A stretch of DNA of 8,654 nt from Ignavibacteriales bacterium (lineage in GTDB: Bacteria > Bacteroidota > Ignavibacteria > UBA10030), in contig JACRFF010000219.1 in NCBI GenBank assembly GCA_016218005.1, forward strand, positions 1 through 8,654. Reading direction: 5' to 3'. The notes below the pieces were generated by a model. It worked only from the letters and a program-made list of their open reading frames with translations, searched no databases and was not told the DNA's origin. Positions 1 to 7,182 of this stretch are shown piece after piece. Made by a program: the position numbers and the translations under genes. Each line of letters starts with the position of its first letter. Position 1 is the stretch's first letter.

Positions 1-1188
1 CGCCCCGAAGCGTACCTCAAGCCGCTTCACTTGGCAGGAAAATGGATTGCCGACAACACATCGACAACGTCCGTCGTGCTCAGCAGGTGGAAAGACGTCG
101 CGTTCTTCCTCAACAATCGGCCGCTTCTCGATAAAGACCCCCAGATGACGCCGGAAGCGTTCTCGAACTTGATTCGGGATTACGGTATTACGCACCTCGT
201 TGCAGTTGCCTCAAACAACGGACTGCGTGAGTACGAAGCGTTGATGTGCATGTTGCCGCACTATCGATTCGAGACGATCCACAAAGTGGGAAGCGTAGAA
301 ATAGTTGCGGTGCAAAGAATGGGAGGAACTGGCAACGTGCATGGTGATTCAACGACGGTCGCCGACAGCGCGCGATGGTCGTTTCACAAAGCCCTTGAGT
401 TGCTCGCGGAGCCGACTGCTCAAGAAGCTGAATCTCTTCTAACTCAATTGGCGGCACGAACAGGAAAATATGGCAATGTCATACTGCATCTCGCTATTGC
501 AAAGGAGTTCGGCGGGAAGCTTGATGAAGCCGACCAAATCCTGAATCGCTTTCAATCCGTGCCGCAGGCAGGAGTGTTTCTTCAGCAGGCGTGGTATCAC
601 AAGGAAATCATATCACGCGTGCGCGACGCTGTTGCGGAACAAGACCCAAGTCTGCGTGCCAGTAAGTTCAATGTCGTGGCGGTGAACTACCGCGAGCTTG
701 GCTTCCGTAACCAATCGTATGTTATGTTGAACAAGTCGCTGCAAGCGGATTCCACGTTCTTTCCGTCGTTGATCTTTTATGCCGTTTATGCGTACGCAGA
801 CGGTGACGTCAATCTTGCAAGCAAGTATCTCCGGAAAGCGGCAGTCGAGAATTCAACGCACATCTTAGTCTCCAACCTGCGGCGTGTGCTTGCCGCACGC
901 GCAGAACTTGATCGAGTGCACGACCATGCGGCCCGCGCCTCGCTTCGACTTCAGATTGTGGATTGTCTGACCGCCATAGGTATGCGTGAAGACGCCATTT
1001 CGGAATTGCTTCTTCTGTTGCGGGAAGACCCTCAAAATTCAAAGGCGCTCTTGCATCTCGCAGAGCTTTATGAAGTGAAGCGACGTTTTGCTCCGATGCG
1101 CCGCGCGTTGGAACGGTACGTCGGATTGAATCCCCAAGACCAACCGCAAATTGTTCGTCTCAATGAATTGCGAAAGAAATGGGATTGA
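1..1188 (+). CDS. C-terminal part of probable GT-C membrane glycosyltransferase with TPR repeats (5' end outside window)
   Basis: The reading frame is open from the first base (codons 1-10 read RPEAYLKPLH) to TGA at 1186-1188, giving 395 residues with no start visible. The TTG at 31 lies inside the ongoing frame and is unlikely to be the start. Residues ~10-108, with AGKWIADNT near the front, an 'SRW...FFLNNR' stretch and a 'YGITHLVAV' strand, resemble the extracytoplasmic domain that follows the membrane helices in ArnT/PMT-like (GT39/GT83-type) transferases, which move sugars from lipid-phosphate carriers. From ~130 to the end the sequence is a run of amphipathic helix pairs with TPR-like spacing; the clearest is at ~329-390 (REDAISELLLLLREDPQN, then LHLAELYEVKRRF). 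TPRs usually mediate protein contacts. Seen: no membrane helix in the visible part. Inferred: the catalytic membrane half lies upstream of the window. The TPR call is firmer than the transferase call. A link to glycosylation of pili or surface polymers is possible but not shown. Confidence 0.6.
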   Translation, partial: RPEAYLKPLHLAGKWIADNTSTTSVVLSRWKDVAFFLNNRPLLDKDPQMTPEAFSNLIRDYGITHLVAVASNNGLREYEALMCMLPHYRFETIHKVGSVEIVAVQRMGGTGNVHGDSTTVADSARWSFHKALELLAEPTAQEAESLLTQLAARTGKYGNVILHLAIAKEFGGKLDEADQILNRFQSVPQAGVFLQQAWYHKEIISRVRDAVAEQDPSLRASKFNVVAVNYRELGFRNQSYVMLNKSLQADSTFFPSLIFYAVYAYADGDVNLASKYLRKAAVENSTHILVSNLRRVLAARAELDRVHDHAARASLRLQIVDCLTAIGMREDAISELLLLLREDPQNSKALLHLAELYEVKRRFAPMRRALERYVGLNPQDQPQIVRLNELRKKWD

Positions 1189-1239
1189 ACCGCTCGGCTT
1201 GTTTTTCGGGTCTCATTTGGGTACTTTGCAATCAGCGAT

Positions 1240-1316
1240 GGGCCCTTAGCTCAGCTGGTTAGAGCAGATGACTCATAATCATCTGGTCGCAGGTTCAAGT
1301 CCTGCAGGGCCCACCA
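1240..1316 (+). tRNA. tRNA with CAT anticodon, probably tRNA-Ile2 (lysidine type), else tRNA-Met
   Basis: A full cloverleaf folds by eye. The acceptor stem GGGCCCT (1240-1246) pairs with AGGGCCC (1306-1312). The D arm is GCTC/GAGC. The anticodon stem GATGA/TCATC carries the loop CTCATAA with CAT at 1274-1276, and the T arm is GCAGG-TTCAAGT-CCTGC. Discriminator A1313 and CCA 1314-1316 are encoded. The variable and T-arm stretch TGGTCGC.GGTTCAAGTCC closely resembles E. coli tRNA-Ile2. C4-G69 and C5-G68 are pairs known to favour TilS, which converts C34 to lysidine so that AUA is read as Ile. An elongator tRNA-Met remains possible, since the CTCATAA loop is shared; an initiator is unlikely because the anticodon stem lacks three G-C pairs. 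The gene lies 51 bases after the upstream TPR gene, with no clear terminator on either side. Confidence 0.95.
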
Positions 1317-1354
1317 CTATTCGTATCCGTCGTGAATACCATCTCCTCCGTTTC

Positions 1355-1383
1355 TTGACTCCAACAGTGAAAAGCGGTATTAT
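1355..1383 (+). promoter_or_regulatory. Sigma70-type promoter for the pilC-pilB-like operon
   Basis: TTGACT (1355-1360) is followed, after exactly 17 bases, by TATTAT (1378-1383): five of six matches to each consensus hexamer. Transcription would start near 1390, leaving a leader of about 130 bases before the ATG at 1519. The leader holds a short hairpin, CGTGC (1469-1473) with GCACG (1480-1484). It contains no gene I can support; the small frames over it are partly translated tRNA. The hexamer and spacer match is seen; activity is inferred. Confidence 0.55.
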
Positions 1384-1518
1384 CGTACCAAAGGCTTTTG
1401 AAAAATCCTCGTTGCTTAGCTCGGAGCGACAATCGAAAAACAATTTTTTCAGAAGTTTCACACGAGCACGTGCAATGTCGCACGAATGAAAGTTGCCTAA
1501 CGATACCAATCCGACCCC

Positions 1519-2886
1519 ATGGCTGAATTCAAAATAGAAGGTCTCACCCTTTCCGGCAAGCCCGTCTCCGGCACTATTTCGGCTGAAAACAAGGGAGTTG
1601 CAAAGAAAAAAGCCGGTGTCATGGGAAAGGAAAAAAAGTTTAAGGTTACGGGAGTCCACCAACGGGTCACGTTCCTCTATCGCGTCCAGAAAGGTCGTGA
1701 GAAACCCATCGATGGCGAGCAAAAAGCGTTCTCGCAGCAGGAAGTGCGGATTGCCTTGGAGAAGATGGGCTTCAAAGTGGTGTACGTCCGGAAGCGGTTG
1801 TTCGGCAACACTCAGAAGCCCGCGCCCGATATCGACATCATTTCGTTTGTTCGCGTAAGTACCGACCTTATGCGGCAGAAACTGCCATTCAACGAAATCA
1901 TGACGTTGCTCATCAACGACATTCCCAATCCCGGATTGCGCGATGCCGTCAAGGAAATCAACACGGAGTTAAAGCAGGGCAAGGACAGCGAAAAGGTTTT
2001 TCTTAAACAATCCACCGTGCTGGGAAAATTTACGGCGAACATGCTTGGGCTGGCGTCAAAGTCCGGCAATATGGTGGAGATTTACGAAAGCACGGCGAAA
2101 TTTCTTGAGCGAAACGCCGAGTTCAAGAAGAATCTCAAGAGCGCCCTTATCATGCCGATTGTTACGCTCTTCGTGCTCTTCCTTGCCGTTTTGTTTTATG
2201 TGGCGTACATCTTTCCTGAAACAGCCGCGATGTTTGTGAAGTTCAAGATCAAGCTGCCGCCGATGACGAGGGCAACGTTGAAGTTCAGCGATTGGCTGGG
2301 AGAAAATGCTCTCTACCTCGTGATTGCGTTTGCCATTCCTGCGGTTGCGGCTGCTCGTTTTCTTGCGACCGATCGGGGTCAATTCTTGCGCGATAAGTAC
2401 ATCTTCAAGATTCCCGTCGTCGGGCAACTGATGCACAAAACCTCCATTGAAATTTTCTGCCGCGTGTTCTATGCGCTGTATAGCGGGTCGGGAGAGAATA
2501 TTGAGGTCATTCGGCTGGCGTCGGAAGCGTGCGGCAATAAATTTATGGAGCATCAGATCAGAACCATCGCCATTCCGCTGATGCTCGAACGCGGCAAGGG
2601 ACTCACCGAGGCGTTTGAAGCAACAGGAGTGTTCACGCAAACTGCCATCTCCCGATTCAATGCAGGGGCTGAAACCGGCACAGTGAAGAACACGGCCCTC
2701 CAGTTGGCAGAGTACTATGAAAAGGAAACATCGTACCGATTGAAGAACGTCATCCAAGCGATTGAACTGTTTGTGCAGATGATTATTATGGCGGTGCTTA
2801 CCGGACTGACGTTAGTGTCGTCTGAGACGGCAACGGTGAAGCCGGAAGCTCCACATTGGATCTTGCCGTTCCACTGGTTTTTCTAA
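1519..2886 (+). CDS. pilC: Type IV pilus / type II secretion inner-membrane platform protein, PilC/GspF family
   Basis: This is the polytopic platform on which the PilB and PilT ATPases act to insert or remove pilins. It has 455 residues, slightly longer than the usual ~400. Two T2SSF domains are readable, at ~107-235 and ~311-433. Each has the family's helical cytoplasmic half (ASKSGNMVEIYESTAKFLER in the first; AGAETGTVKN and AEYYEKE in the second) followed by a membrane segment at ~209-232 and ~414-435. Another hydrophobic stretch lies at ~260-280. The N-terminus looks duplicated: 'GKPVSGTISAEN' near residue 13 and 'EKPIDGEQKAFS' near 61 occupy the same place in two ~48-residue units. The C-terminus is unusual: the last membrane helix runs into a polar and aromatic tail ending HWILPFHWFF. 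No Shine-Dalgarno precedes the ATG. The start is supported by the in-frame family N-terminus. The PilB-like gene follows after 33 bases, so the two are probably one operon. Confidence 0.9.
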   Translation: MAEFKIEGLTLSGKPVSGTISAENKGVAKKKAGVMGKEKKFKVTGVHQRVTFLYRVQKGREKPIDGEQKAFSQQEVRIALEKMGFKVVYVRKRLFGNTQKPAPDIDIISFVRVSTDLMRQKLPFNEIMTLLINDIPNPGLRDAVKEINTELKQGKDSEKVFLKQSTVLGKFTANMLGLASKSGNMVEIYESTAKFLERNAEFKKNLKSALIMPIVTLFVLFLAVLFYVAYIFPETAAMFVKFKIKLPPMTRATLKFSDWLGENALYLVIAFAIPAVAAARFLATDRGQFLRDKYIFKIPVVGQLMHKTSIEIFCRVFYALYSGSGENIEVIRLASEACGNKFMEHQIRTIAIPLMLERGKGLTEAFEATGVFTQTAISRFNAGAETGTVKNTALQLAEYYEKETSYRLKNVIQAIELFVQMIIMAVLTGLTLVSSETATVKPEAPHWILPFHWFF

Positions 2887-2919
2887 TGAGTAGATGCCAC
2901 AACACAAAGGGAATACACA

Positions 2920-4713
2920 ATGCCTGAAATAGACATAACTGATAAGATCGGATACACGCTGTTGAAGAAAGGCATCATCGACTTCGAGACGCTGGAGAAG
3001 TCGTTGAAGATGAAAGACTCCGATGAAAACAAGAAGAACCGGAAAAATCTCGGCCAGATTCTTGTATCGGAGTTTGGCGCGGACCACGACGCAGTGTTCC
3101 GCGAAGTGGCGAACCTTTACGCCTTCCGCGAAATTTATTTGAACGATGAGAAGATTGATGAAGCGCGCATTGCCTTCGTCAAAAAGTTTGTCGATCAATT
3201 ATCCGACCAGCAGCGCGAGATGATGATGCAGGCGAAGATGCTGCCGTTCAAGTTCGACGAACGCCAAACCGACAAGCTCATCGTCGTTGCCGCCGACCCC
3301 ACCGACCGAAACTTGCCGGTGGTGGCGAGAAGTTTCAACGTGAAAAAGTACGAAATCTGTTATGTACGCTTGAAGGACTTACAGTCATTAATGGACAAAG
3401 TAGCTCCGGCGCAAAACGAATTTCTCAAGCTGCTCGAAAGTAACAAGATCACCGTCTCCGAAGACGGCAGCACCGAGGACACGGAAGTCGACGAGCAAGC
3501 GCTTGAAGCCGAGATCAGCAAGAGTGCGTTGGTGAACTTGTTCGAGGGCTGCCTTGTGGAAGCGGTTCGCCGCGACGTTTCGGACGTGCATGTCGTGGCC
3601 GCTGAAGGCAATCGCACAAATTTCATGTTTCGCGTCGATGGCAACCTGCAAGTCTGGCACACACAGGAAAACACCATACCGGAAGCCGTTATGGCCGTGG
3701 TCAAAGACCGCACGAAGAACGTCGATCGTTTCGAGCGCGAGATGTCGCAAGACGGATTCATCCAGCGCGTCATCGATGGCCATCAACTTCGCTTCCGTGT
3801 TTCGATCATGCCGATCGTCACCACGGAGTTCAAGCACAAGTTTGAAAGTGTCGTCATCCGCGTGTTGGATGATCGCAAGGTCATTACGGACTTGAACAAG
3901 CTTGGATTGCAAGGTCCGGCGCGCGCCTTTTTCTACAAAGCCATTCAAAAGCCGCAGGGCATTATTATCCTCACGGGTCCGACAGGCTCCGGCAAATCTA
4001 CAACGTTGATTGCGGCGCTCTACCAAGTCATTGATCCCACCGTCAACGTTCTTACGATCGAAGAGCCGGTGGAGTACATTATCAAGGGGGCGCGGCAGTT
4101 GAAGATCGGCCCGAAGATGTCGTTCGAGCAATCGATCCGCGGTATCCTTCGCCACGACCCGGATATCGTGCTGGTCGGCGAAATGCGCGATAAGATCACG
4201 GCCGAGACCGCCATCAAACTTGCCAACACGGGCCACCTTGTCTTCTCGACGTTACACACGAACGATGCGCCGAGCGCCGTTGCCCGTCTCTACAAAATGG
4301 GCATCGAGCCGTTCCTGATCGCGTATGCCATCAACATTATCGTAGCGCAACGTCTTATTCGGACGTTGTGCAAAGTATGCAAGGCACCGCTTGATAACGA
4401 CGAAAAACCCGACCTGCTGAAATTTGGATTCACAGAAGAAGACTTGGCGCAGCATACGTTTTACAAGGCGGTGGGCTGCGACAAATGCAATGGCGGTTGG
4501 AAGGGTCGCGCCGCTATCCACGAAGCGCTGTACTTCTCCAAAGCGATTAAAGACATCGTGCTGAACGCCGGCGAGAAGGTAGACGAGAACGCCATCCGCG
4601 ATCAAGCATCGAAGGACGGCATGTGGACACTGCGCCGCTCCGGTATGGAGAGAATGAAAGAAGGCACGACTGCCTTGGAAGAAGTGATCGCAACGACCGT
4701 AGAAGAAGAATGA
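2920..4713 (+). CDS. pilB: Type IV pilus assembly / type II secretion ATPase, PilB/GspE family
   Basis: This is a cytoplasmic hexameric ATPase that powers pilus polymerisation through the platform protein. It has 597 residues, normal for PilB. Residues ~1-165 form an MshEN/T2SSE-N-type domain with the 24-residue pattern K-I-G-x2-L-L-x2-G-x6-L-x3-L at 9-32 and a weaker second copy at 43-66; such repeats bind c-di-GMP in MshE relatives. An acidic linker lies at ~179-196. The ATPase part has SDVHV (the SDxH motif), Walker A GPTGSGKST (353-361, Lys359), an intact Asp box TIEEPVEY (379-386), Walker B DPDIVLVGEMRD (413-424) and a His box TGHLVFSTLHT (437-447). Two CxxC pairs (Cys484/487 and 520/523) make the zinc site typical of PilB/GspE and absent from PilT. 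The ATG has a weak AAGGGA about 9 bases upstream. The gene order pilC then pilB reverses the common pilB-first order. The end lies just before a strong terminator. Confidence 0.95.
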   Translation: MPEIDITDKIGYTLLKKGIIDFETLEKSLKMKDSDENKKNRKNLGQILVSEFGADHDAVFREVANLYAFREIYLNDEKIDEARIAFVKKFVDQLSDQQREMMMQAKMLPFKFDERQTDKLIVVAADPTDRNLPVVARSFNVKKYEICYVRLKDLQSLMDKVAPAQNEFLKLLESNKITVSEDGSTEDTEVDEQALEAEISKSALVNLFEGCLVEAVRRDVSDVHVVAAEGNRTNFMFRVDGNLQVWHTQENTIPEAVMAVVKDRTKNVDRFEREMSQDGFIQRVIDGHQLRFRVSIMPIVTTEFKHKFESVVIRVLDDRKVITDLNKLGLQGPARAFFYKAIQKPQGIIILTGPTGSGKSTTLIAALYQVIDPTVNVLTIEEPVEYIIKGARQLKIGPKMSFEQSIRGILRHDPDIVLVGEMRDKITAETAIKLANTGHLVFSTLHTNDAPSAVARLYKMGIEPFLIAYAINIIVAQRLIRTLCKVCKAPLDNDEKPDLLKFGFTEEDLAQHTFYKAVGCDKCNGGWKGRAAIHEALYFSKAIKDIVLNAGEKVDENAIRDQASKDGMWTLRRSGMERMKEGTTALEEVIATTVEEE

Positions 4714-4740
4714 CGACGTACGTGGTTCCGTTGAAAACAA

Positions 4741-4767
4741 AAAAGGCGCTCGGTGAGAGCGCCTTTT
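4741..4767. terminator. Bidirectional intrinsic terminator between convergent operons
   Basis: A perfect 11-bp stem, AAAAGGCGCTC (4741-4751) with GAGCGCCTTTT (4757-4767), closes a 5-base loop. The plus strand ends in TTTT. The minus strand continues into T6-G-T4 (4744 down to about 4734), so both directions have a U-tract. It sits 27 bases after the PilB-like stop and 24 bases beyond the end of the PilX-like gene, ending both operons. Confidence 0.9.
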
Positions 4768-4791
4768 GCGTTTCATGGTCGTGTCAGAATT

Positions 4792-5838
4792 CTATTCGTA
4801 CCATTCGACAACAGAGTAGAACATCAGTTGAGGAATTTTTTTTGCCTTGTCGAGCGCCTGCGAACTATACAACACCTTTCCGCCACTCGAACCCGTTCCC
4901 TTGAGGGCAAGTTGTGCGCCGGCAGTGCCCGCGAGAATGACGCCGCCGATGATTTGAGGATTGCCTGTGGCAGAAAAAATTTCCACCGTGTTGTCGCTTC
5001 CGAATGCAATCACCAATCCGTACCACGTAAGCCCGCCGGCAAACTGTACGTCGCCGCTGACGGCAAGGATGCCGTATCCCGTCATATTGCCTGTGAACTT
5101 TACGCTGAACCCCGGTGTGTTGTCTGGATTCACCACCACGATGGCCGGTCGTGTCGATGACCCATAAGTTCTGTTTCCGCCGATGGTGCCGCCCGTCCTA
5201 ATCAGTGAATCAGCGCTCTGGATGTATTCATTCATGAACGCCGCAGGATTGGTGATGCTCGAGTTGACGGCAACCGGCGGATTGCCAATTAAATAACTTC
5301 CTCCGCTCGACGCAAACTGAGCTGAGTCGGTGGAATTCATTGCTGTAATGCCGGGCAGGTCGCCCGAGCCAGTCAAGTTGGTTCCGGTCGAATCGTGGTT
5401 GCGGCCATCGACGGAGGCCTGCCCAGAGATCGAAAGACTAGCCGGCGATGCGGCAACGCCAATCGCTCCCGGCGAAGGTGGAAACGGTTTGGGCACAAGC
5501 AGGAGTTTTACGTACATCTCGTAGGTCGAGTCAGCATAGCGGCCCGTGGAATGCAAAGTTAACGTATCAGCTGTAGGGTCGGCAGTTATGGTGTACGTTC
5601 CACCAGCAAATGATGCGGAAGAAGGGGGAGCGGGTTGCGAGCCGGAACCCGGATTGATTCCTTCGATAAATCGAAGATGTCGGTGGATGGCGAGGCGTGC
5701 CATGTTACGGGCATTCGCATACTGGTAGTAGCCGTATTGGTTTTCCGTCAAGCGGTTAACCGAACCACGCAGGCTAATGCCGACGTACCCCAGCACAACA
5801 GCCAATCCGAAGACCATCATGATAGCAGAGCGTCCCAT
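4792..5838 (-). CDS. PilX/GspK-like minor pilin with Gly-rich beta domain
   Basis: The protein has 348 residues. An N-terminal hydrophobic segment (~4-22, AIMMVFGLAVVLGYVGIS) follows only MGRS and continues into a long polar helix (~25-58, RLTENQYGYYQYANARNMAR), the layout of pilin-fold proteins. Gly2 could be a prepilin-peptidase site, but there is no Glu5; PilX and GspK members often lack Glu5 too. The body is Ser/Thr/Gly-rich. At ~230-320 a stretch of hydrophobic strands alternating with glycines (GYGILAVSGDVQF, then GGVILAGTAG) resembles the C-terminal domain of some PilX-N-type proteins and looks beta-solenoid-like. No cysteines or catalytic motif were seen. It is the last of three genes, starting 6 bases after the previous stop, so translation is probably coupled. 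By position and fold it would be the largest tip component of a pilus or pseudopilus, exposed outside the inner membrane. Family assignment is by fold pattern and synteny, not a firm match. Confidence 0.7.
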   Translation of the reverse strand: MGRSAIMMVFGLAVVLGYVGISLRGSVNRLTENQYGYYQYANARNMARLAIHRHLRFIEGINPGSGSQPAPPSSASFAGGTYTITADPTADTLTLHSTGRYADSTYEMYVKLLLVPKPFPPSPGAIGVAASPASLSISGQASVDGRNHDSTGTNLTGSGDLPGITAMNSTDSAQFASSGGSYLIGNPPVAVNSSITNPAAFMNEYIQSADSLIRTGGTIGGNRTYGSSTRPAIVVVNPDNTPGFSVKFTGNMTGYGILAVSGDVQFAGGLTWYGLVIAFGSDNTVEIFSATGNPQIIGGVILAGTAGAQLALKGTGSSGGKVLYSSQALDKAKKIPQLMFYSVVEWYE

Positions 5839-5844
5839 ATCGCA

Positions 5845-6444
5845 TCAATAGTTTAATTGGTTGAGATTGCGTGGGAACAAAAGCTTTTCCCACGAGACAG
5901 AAAACCACGTCGTGTCATAACTTGTGTAGACGGGATCAGTGCTCTCCACCCGGAACTTCACATTGATTGCGCGAATCTTTGCCAAGGAATCCCTGTTCGT
6001 AATCGGCGTATTGATACGAACGAAATTGGAGTCGTAGTACGAGAAAAGAAGTTGAGTCAGCCCGATGAGTTGGTAGACGGTTGCGCCATTCATGTTCCGA
6101 TGGAGGCGGCGGTCGTTCGGGTTTGCGGTCCACGTGATGACGTTCGTGCCGCCAACCGTATAGATGAGTGAATCGACCGAATTGTTGTTCAGCAATGAAC
6201 CGCGAAACGTAATGCTGCTCGTATCGGCATTATAGACTCGGCGGTACTTGTCTGTAACGTGATACCCCATCTTGAGGAAATCGAACTCTAACTGCCGAGC
6301 TAATTGCACGGCGTTTGCCTGTGTGGTAATGTTAAACGTGTTCTGGTACATCATAGAATTGATATTGATCTGGACGCGGGCAACAGTAAATGCAAGGACG
6401 CCGAAGATGATTCCCGCCGCAATATAATCCATCATAGCCGACAT
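5845..6444 (-). CDS. PilW/GspJ-like minor pilin
   Basis: The protein has 199 residues. A membrane helix at ~8-24 (IAAGIIFGVLAFTVARV) runs on into an amphipathic helix. The stretch QLARQLEFDFLKMGYHV (47-63) matches the PilW/GspJ habit of an Arg-x-Leu-x-x-Asp helix ending in (A/M)GY. The remainder is beta-rich, with 'YQLIGLTQLLFSYYDSN' followed by an 'IRAINVKFRVES' strand, as in PilW/GspJ where a strand of this type reports on variants of the substrate surface. There is no canonical G|FxxxE prepilin site: the start MSAMMDYIAAG has neither Gly before the helix nor Glu5; Asp6 is the only acidic residue nearby. The ATG follows the upstream stop by 9 bases without Shine-Dalgarno. It would be an initiator or tip subunit made with its two neighbours. 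Any type IV pilin-like exported structural protein is an alternative. Confidence 0.65.
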   Translation of the reverse strand: MSAMMDYIAAGIIFGVLAFTVARVQININSMMYQNTFNITTQANAVQLARQLEFDFLKMGYHVTDKYRRVYNADTSSITFRGSLLNNNSVDSLIYTVGGTNVITWTANPNDRRLHRNMNGATVYQLIGLTQLLFSYYDSNFVRINTPITNRDSLAKIRAINVKFRVESTDPVYTSYDTTWFSVSWEKLLFPRNLNQLNY

Positions 6445-6453
6445 TGTTCGGTC

Positions 6454-7014
6454 CTAGAAATACTTTCGATACACGGAACAATCGTACAGTTGCAAAGGAA
6501 TAATTGTGCCGTCAAGTTTTTTGTTCATCGCATAGTGGGTTACCGTAACGATGATCCGTTTGTGCCACGTTTGAGTCAAACTGACGGCGTCGGGATTAAG
6601 GTTTTGAACGTACTGCACGGTGTCAACGACGTCAAACCATCCCAACCGAGCATCATAAGCTTGGCGGTGGTAGAGGTGATAGTCGTCCACGTCGTCAAAG
6701 AACCGTTTCGACTTGAAATTTCCGGTACTGTCCTTGTCGATTCCAGCAAAGGTCTCTCCGGCATCCGGGCCGAACGATGCCGCTGTCGTTAGTGAACTGA
6801 ATTGGAAAGCACGCTGGCTGTTAGTGGTATATTCGTCATACTCCTGCGTTTGAATCTCATCCAGCATGCTCTGCGCAATTGAAAGTGCATTGAGGTTGGT
6901 TTGAGTCTCCAAGCCAAGAGTGGATGTCATGATCATCGTCGAGTTGACGGCAAGAGTCAGCATCGAAAGGAGTGCAAATGCTGCGATCACCATCATTGTT
7001 TGGCCGGTATTCAT
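6454..7014 (-). CDS. PilV/GspI-like minor pilin, first gene of three
   Basis: The protein has 186 residues. The start MNTGQTMMVIAAFALLSML gives a 4-residue leader ending in Gly4, then a hydrophobic helix (~7-29). If a prepilin peptidase cuts after Gly4, mature residue 5 is Val, not Glu. The G-Q-T-x-x-x-x-A spacing also recalls TadE/Flp-type leaders. The helix leads into TNLNALSIAQSMLDEIQ (39-55), which resembles the PilV/GspI pattern of Ala-rich helix followed by Leu-x-Glu-Ile. The rest is acidic and aromatic (FFDDVDDYHLYHRQAYD), ending in strands such as HKRIIVTVTHY. One cysteine sits near the C-terminus (CSVYRKYF). It is first behind a strong minus-strand promoter with a leader of about 58 bases and no Shine-Dalgarno. 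Its role is inferred from fold and from the V-W-X gene order. The family assignment is tentative; being a real exported pilin-fold gene is much surer. Confidence 0.65.
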   Translation of the reverse strand: MNTGQTMMVIAAFALLSMLTLAVNSTMIMTSTLGLETQTNLNALSIAQSMLDEIQTQEYDEYTTNSQRAFQFSSLTTAASFGPDAGETFAGIDKDSTGNFKSKRFFDDVDDYHLYHRQAYDARLGWFDVVDTVQYVQNLNPDAVSLTQTWHKRIIVTVTHYAMNKKLDGTIIPLQLYDCSVYRKYF

Positions 7015-7078
7015 AGTCGCAGGCTACGTTTCGTTTCTTTTAGAAAGGTTCTCCATAGTTCCAAGTGGAGGCATGGGT

Positions 7079-7107
7079 ATCTTAGTCAAATGGAGAGCGA
7101 ATGTCAA
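7079..7107 (-). promoter_or_regulatory. Sigma70-type promoter for the minor-pilin-like operon
   Basis: On the minus strand a perfect TTGACA (7107-7102) is followed after 17 bases by TAAGAT (7084-7079). The predicted start of transcription is near 7072, about 58 bases before the ATG at 7014. This is the best -35 hexamer in the window. Confidence 0.65.
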
Positions 7108-7182
7108 GAAGTTGTTGTGCTGAGTCTGCGGTCAAGCGTTGCTTGTGAGTCTGAACACATTCCATCGTTCTCTTCAAGAACC

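Noticed and set aside
1189..1215. Possible terminator after the TPR gene (CCG...TTTTT...CGG)
   Set aside because: The pairing is only about 3 bp and the T-run lies in the loop, so it does not form an intrinsic terminator.
1199..1227. Possible tRNA promoter TTGTTT-17-TACTTT
   Set aside because: Spacing and position before the tRNA are right, but only three of six bases match in each hexamer, so it cannot be told from chance.
1279..1722. Minus-strand frame ending in GPAGLEPATR, and plus-strand frame 1268-1489 starting inside the tRNA
   Set aside because: Both are translations of the tRNA sequence itself; this peptide is a classic misannotation. They also overlap the real pilC start or leader.
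2056..2757. Long minus-strand frame opposite pilC (233 residues)
   Set aside because: Shadow of a strongly recognised gene; the composition is Arg/His-rich and no domain is visible.
3388..4236. Long minus-strand frame opposite pilB (282 residues)
   Set aside because: It lies wholly antisense to conserved ATPase motifs and shows no plausible domain.
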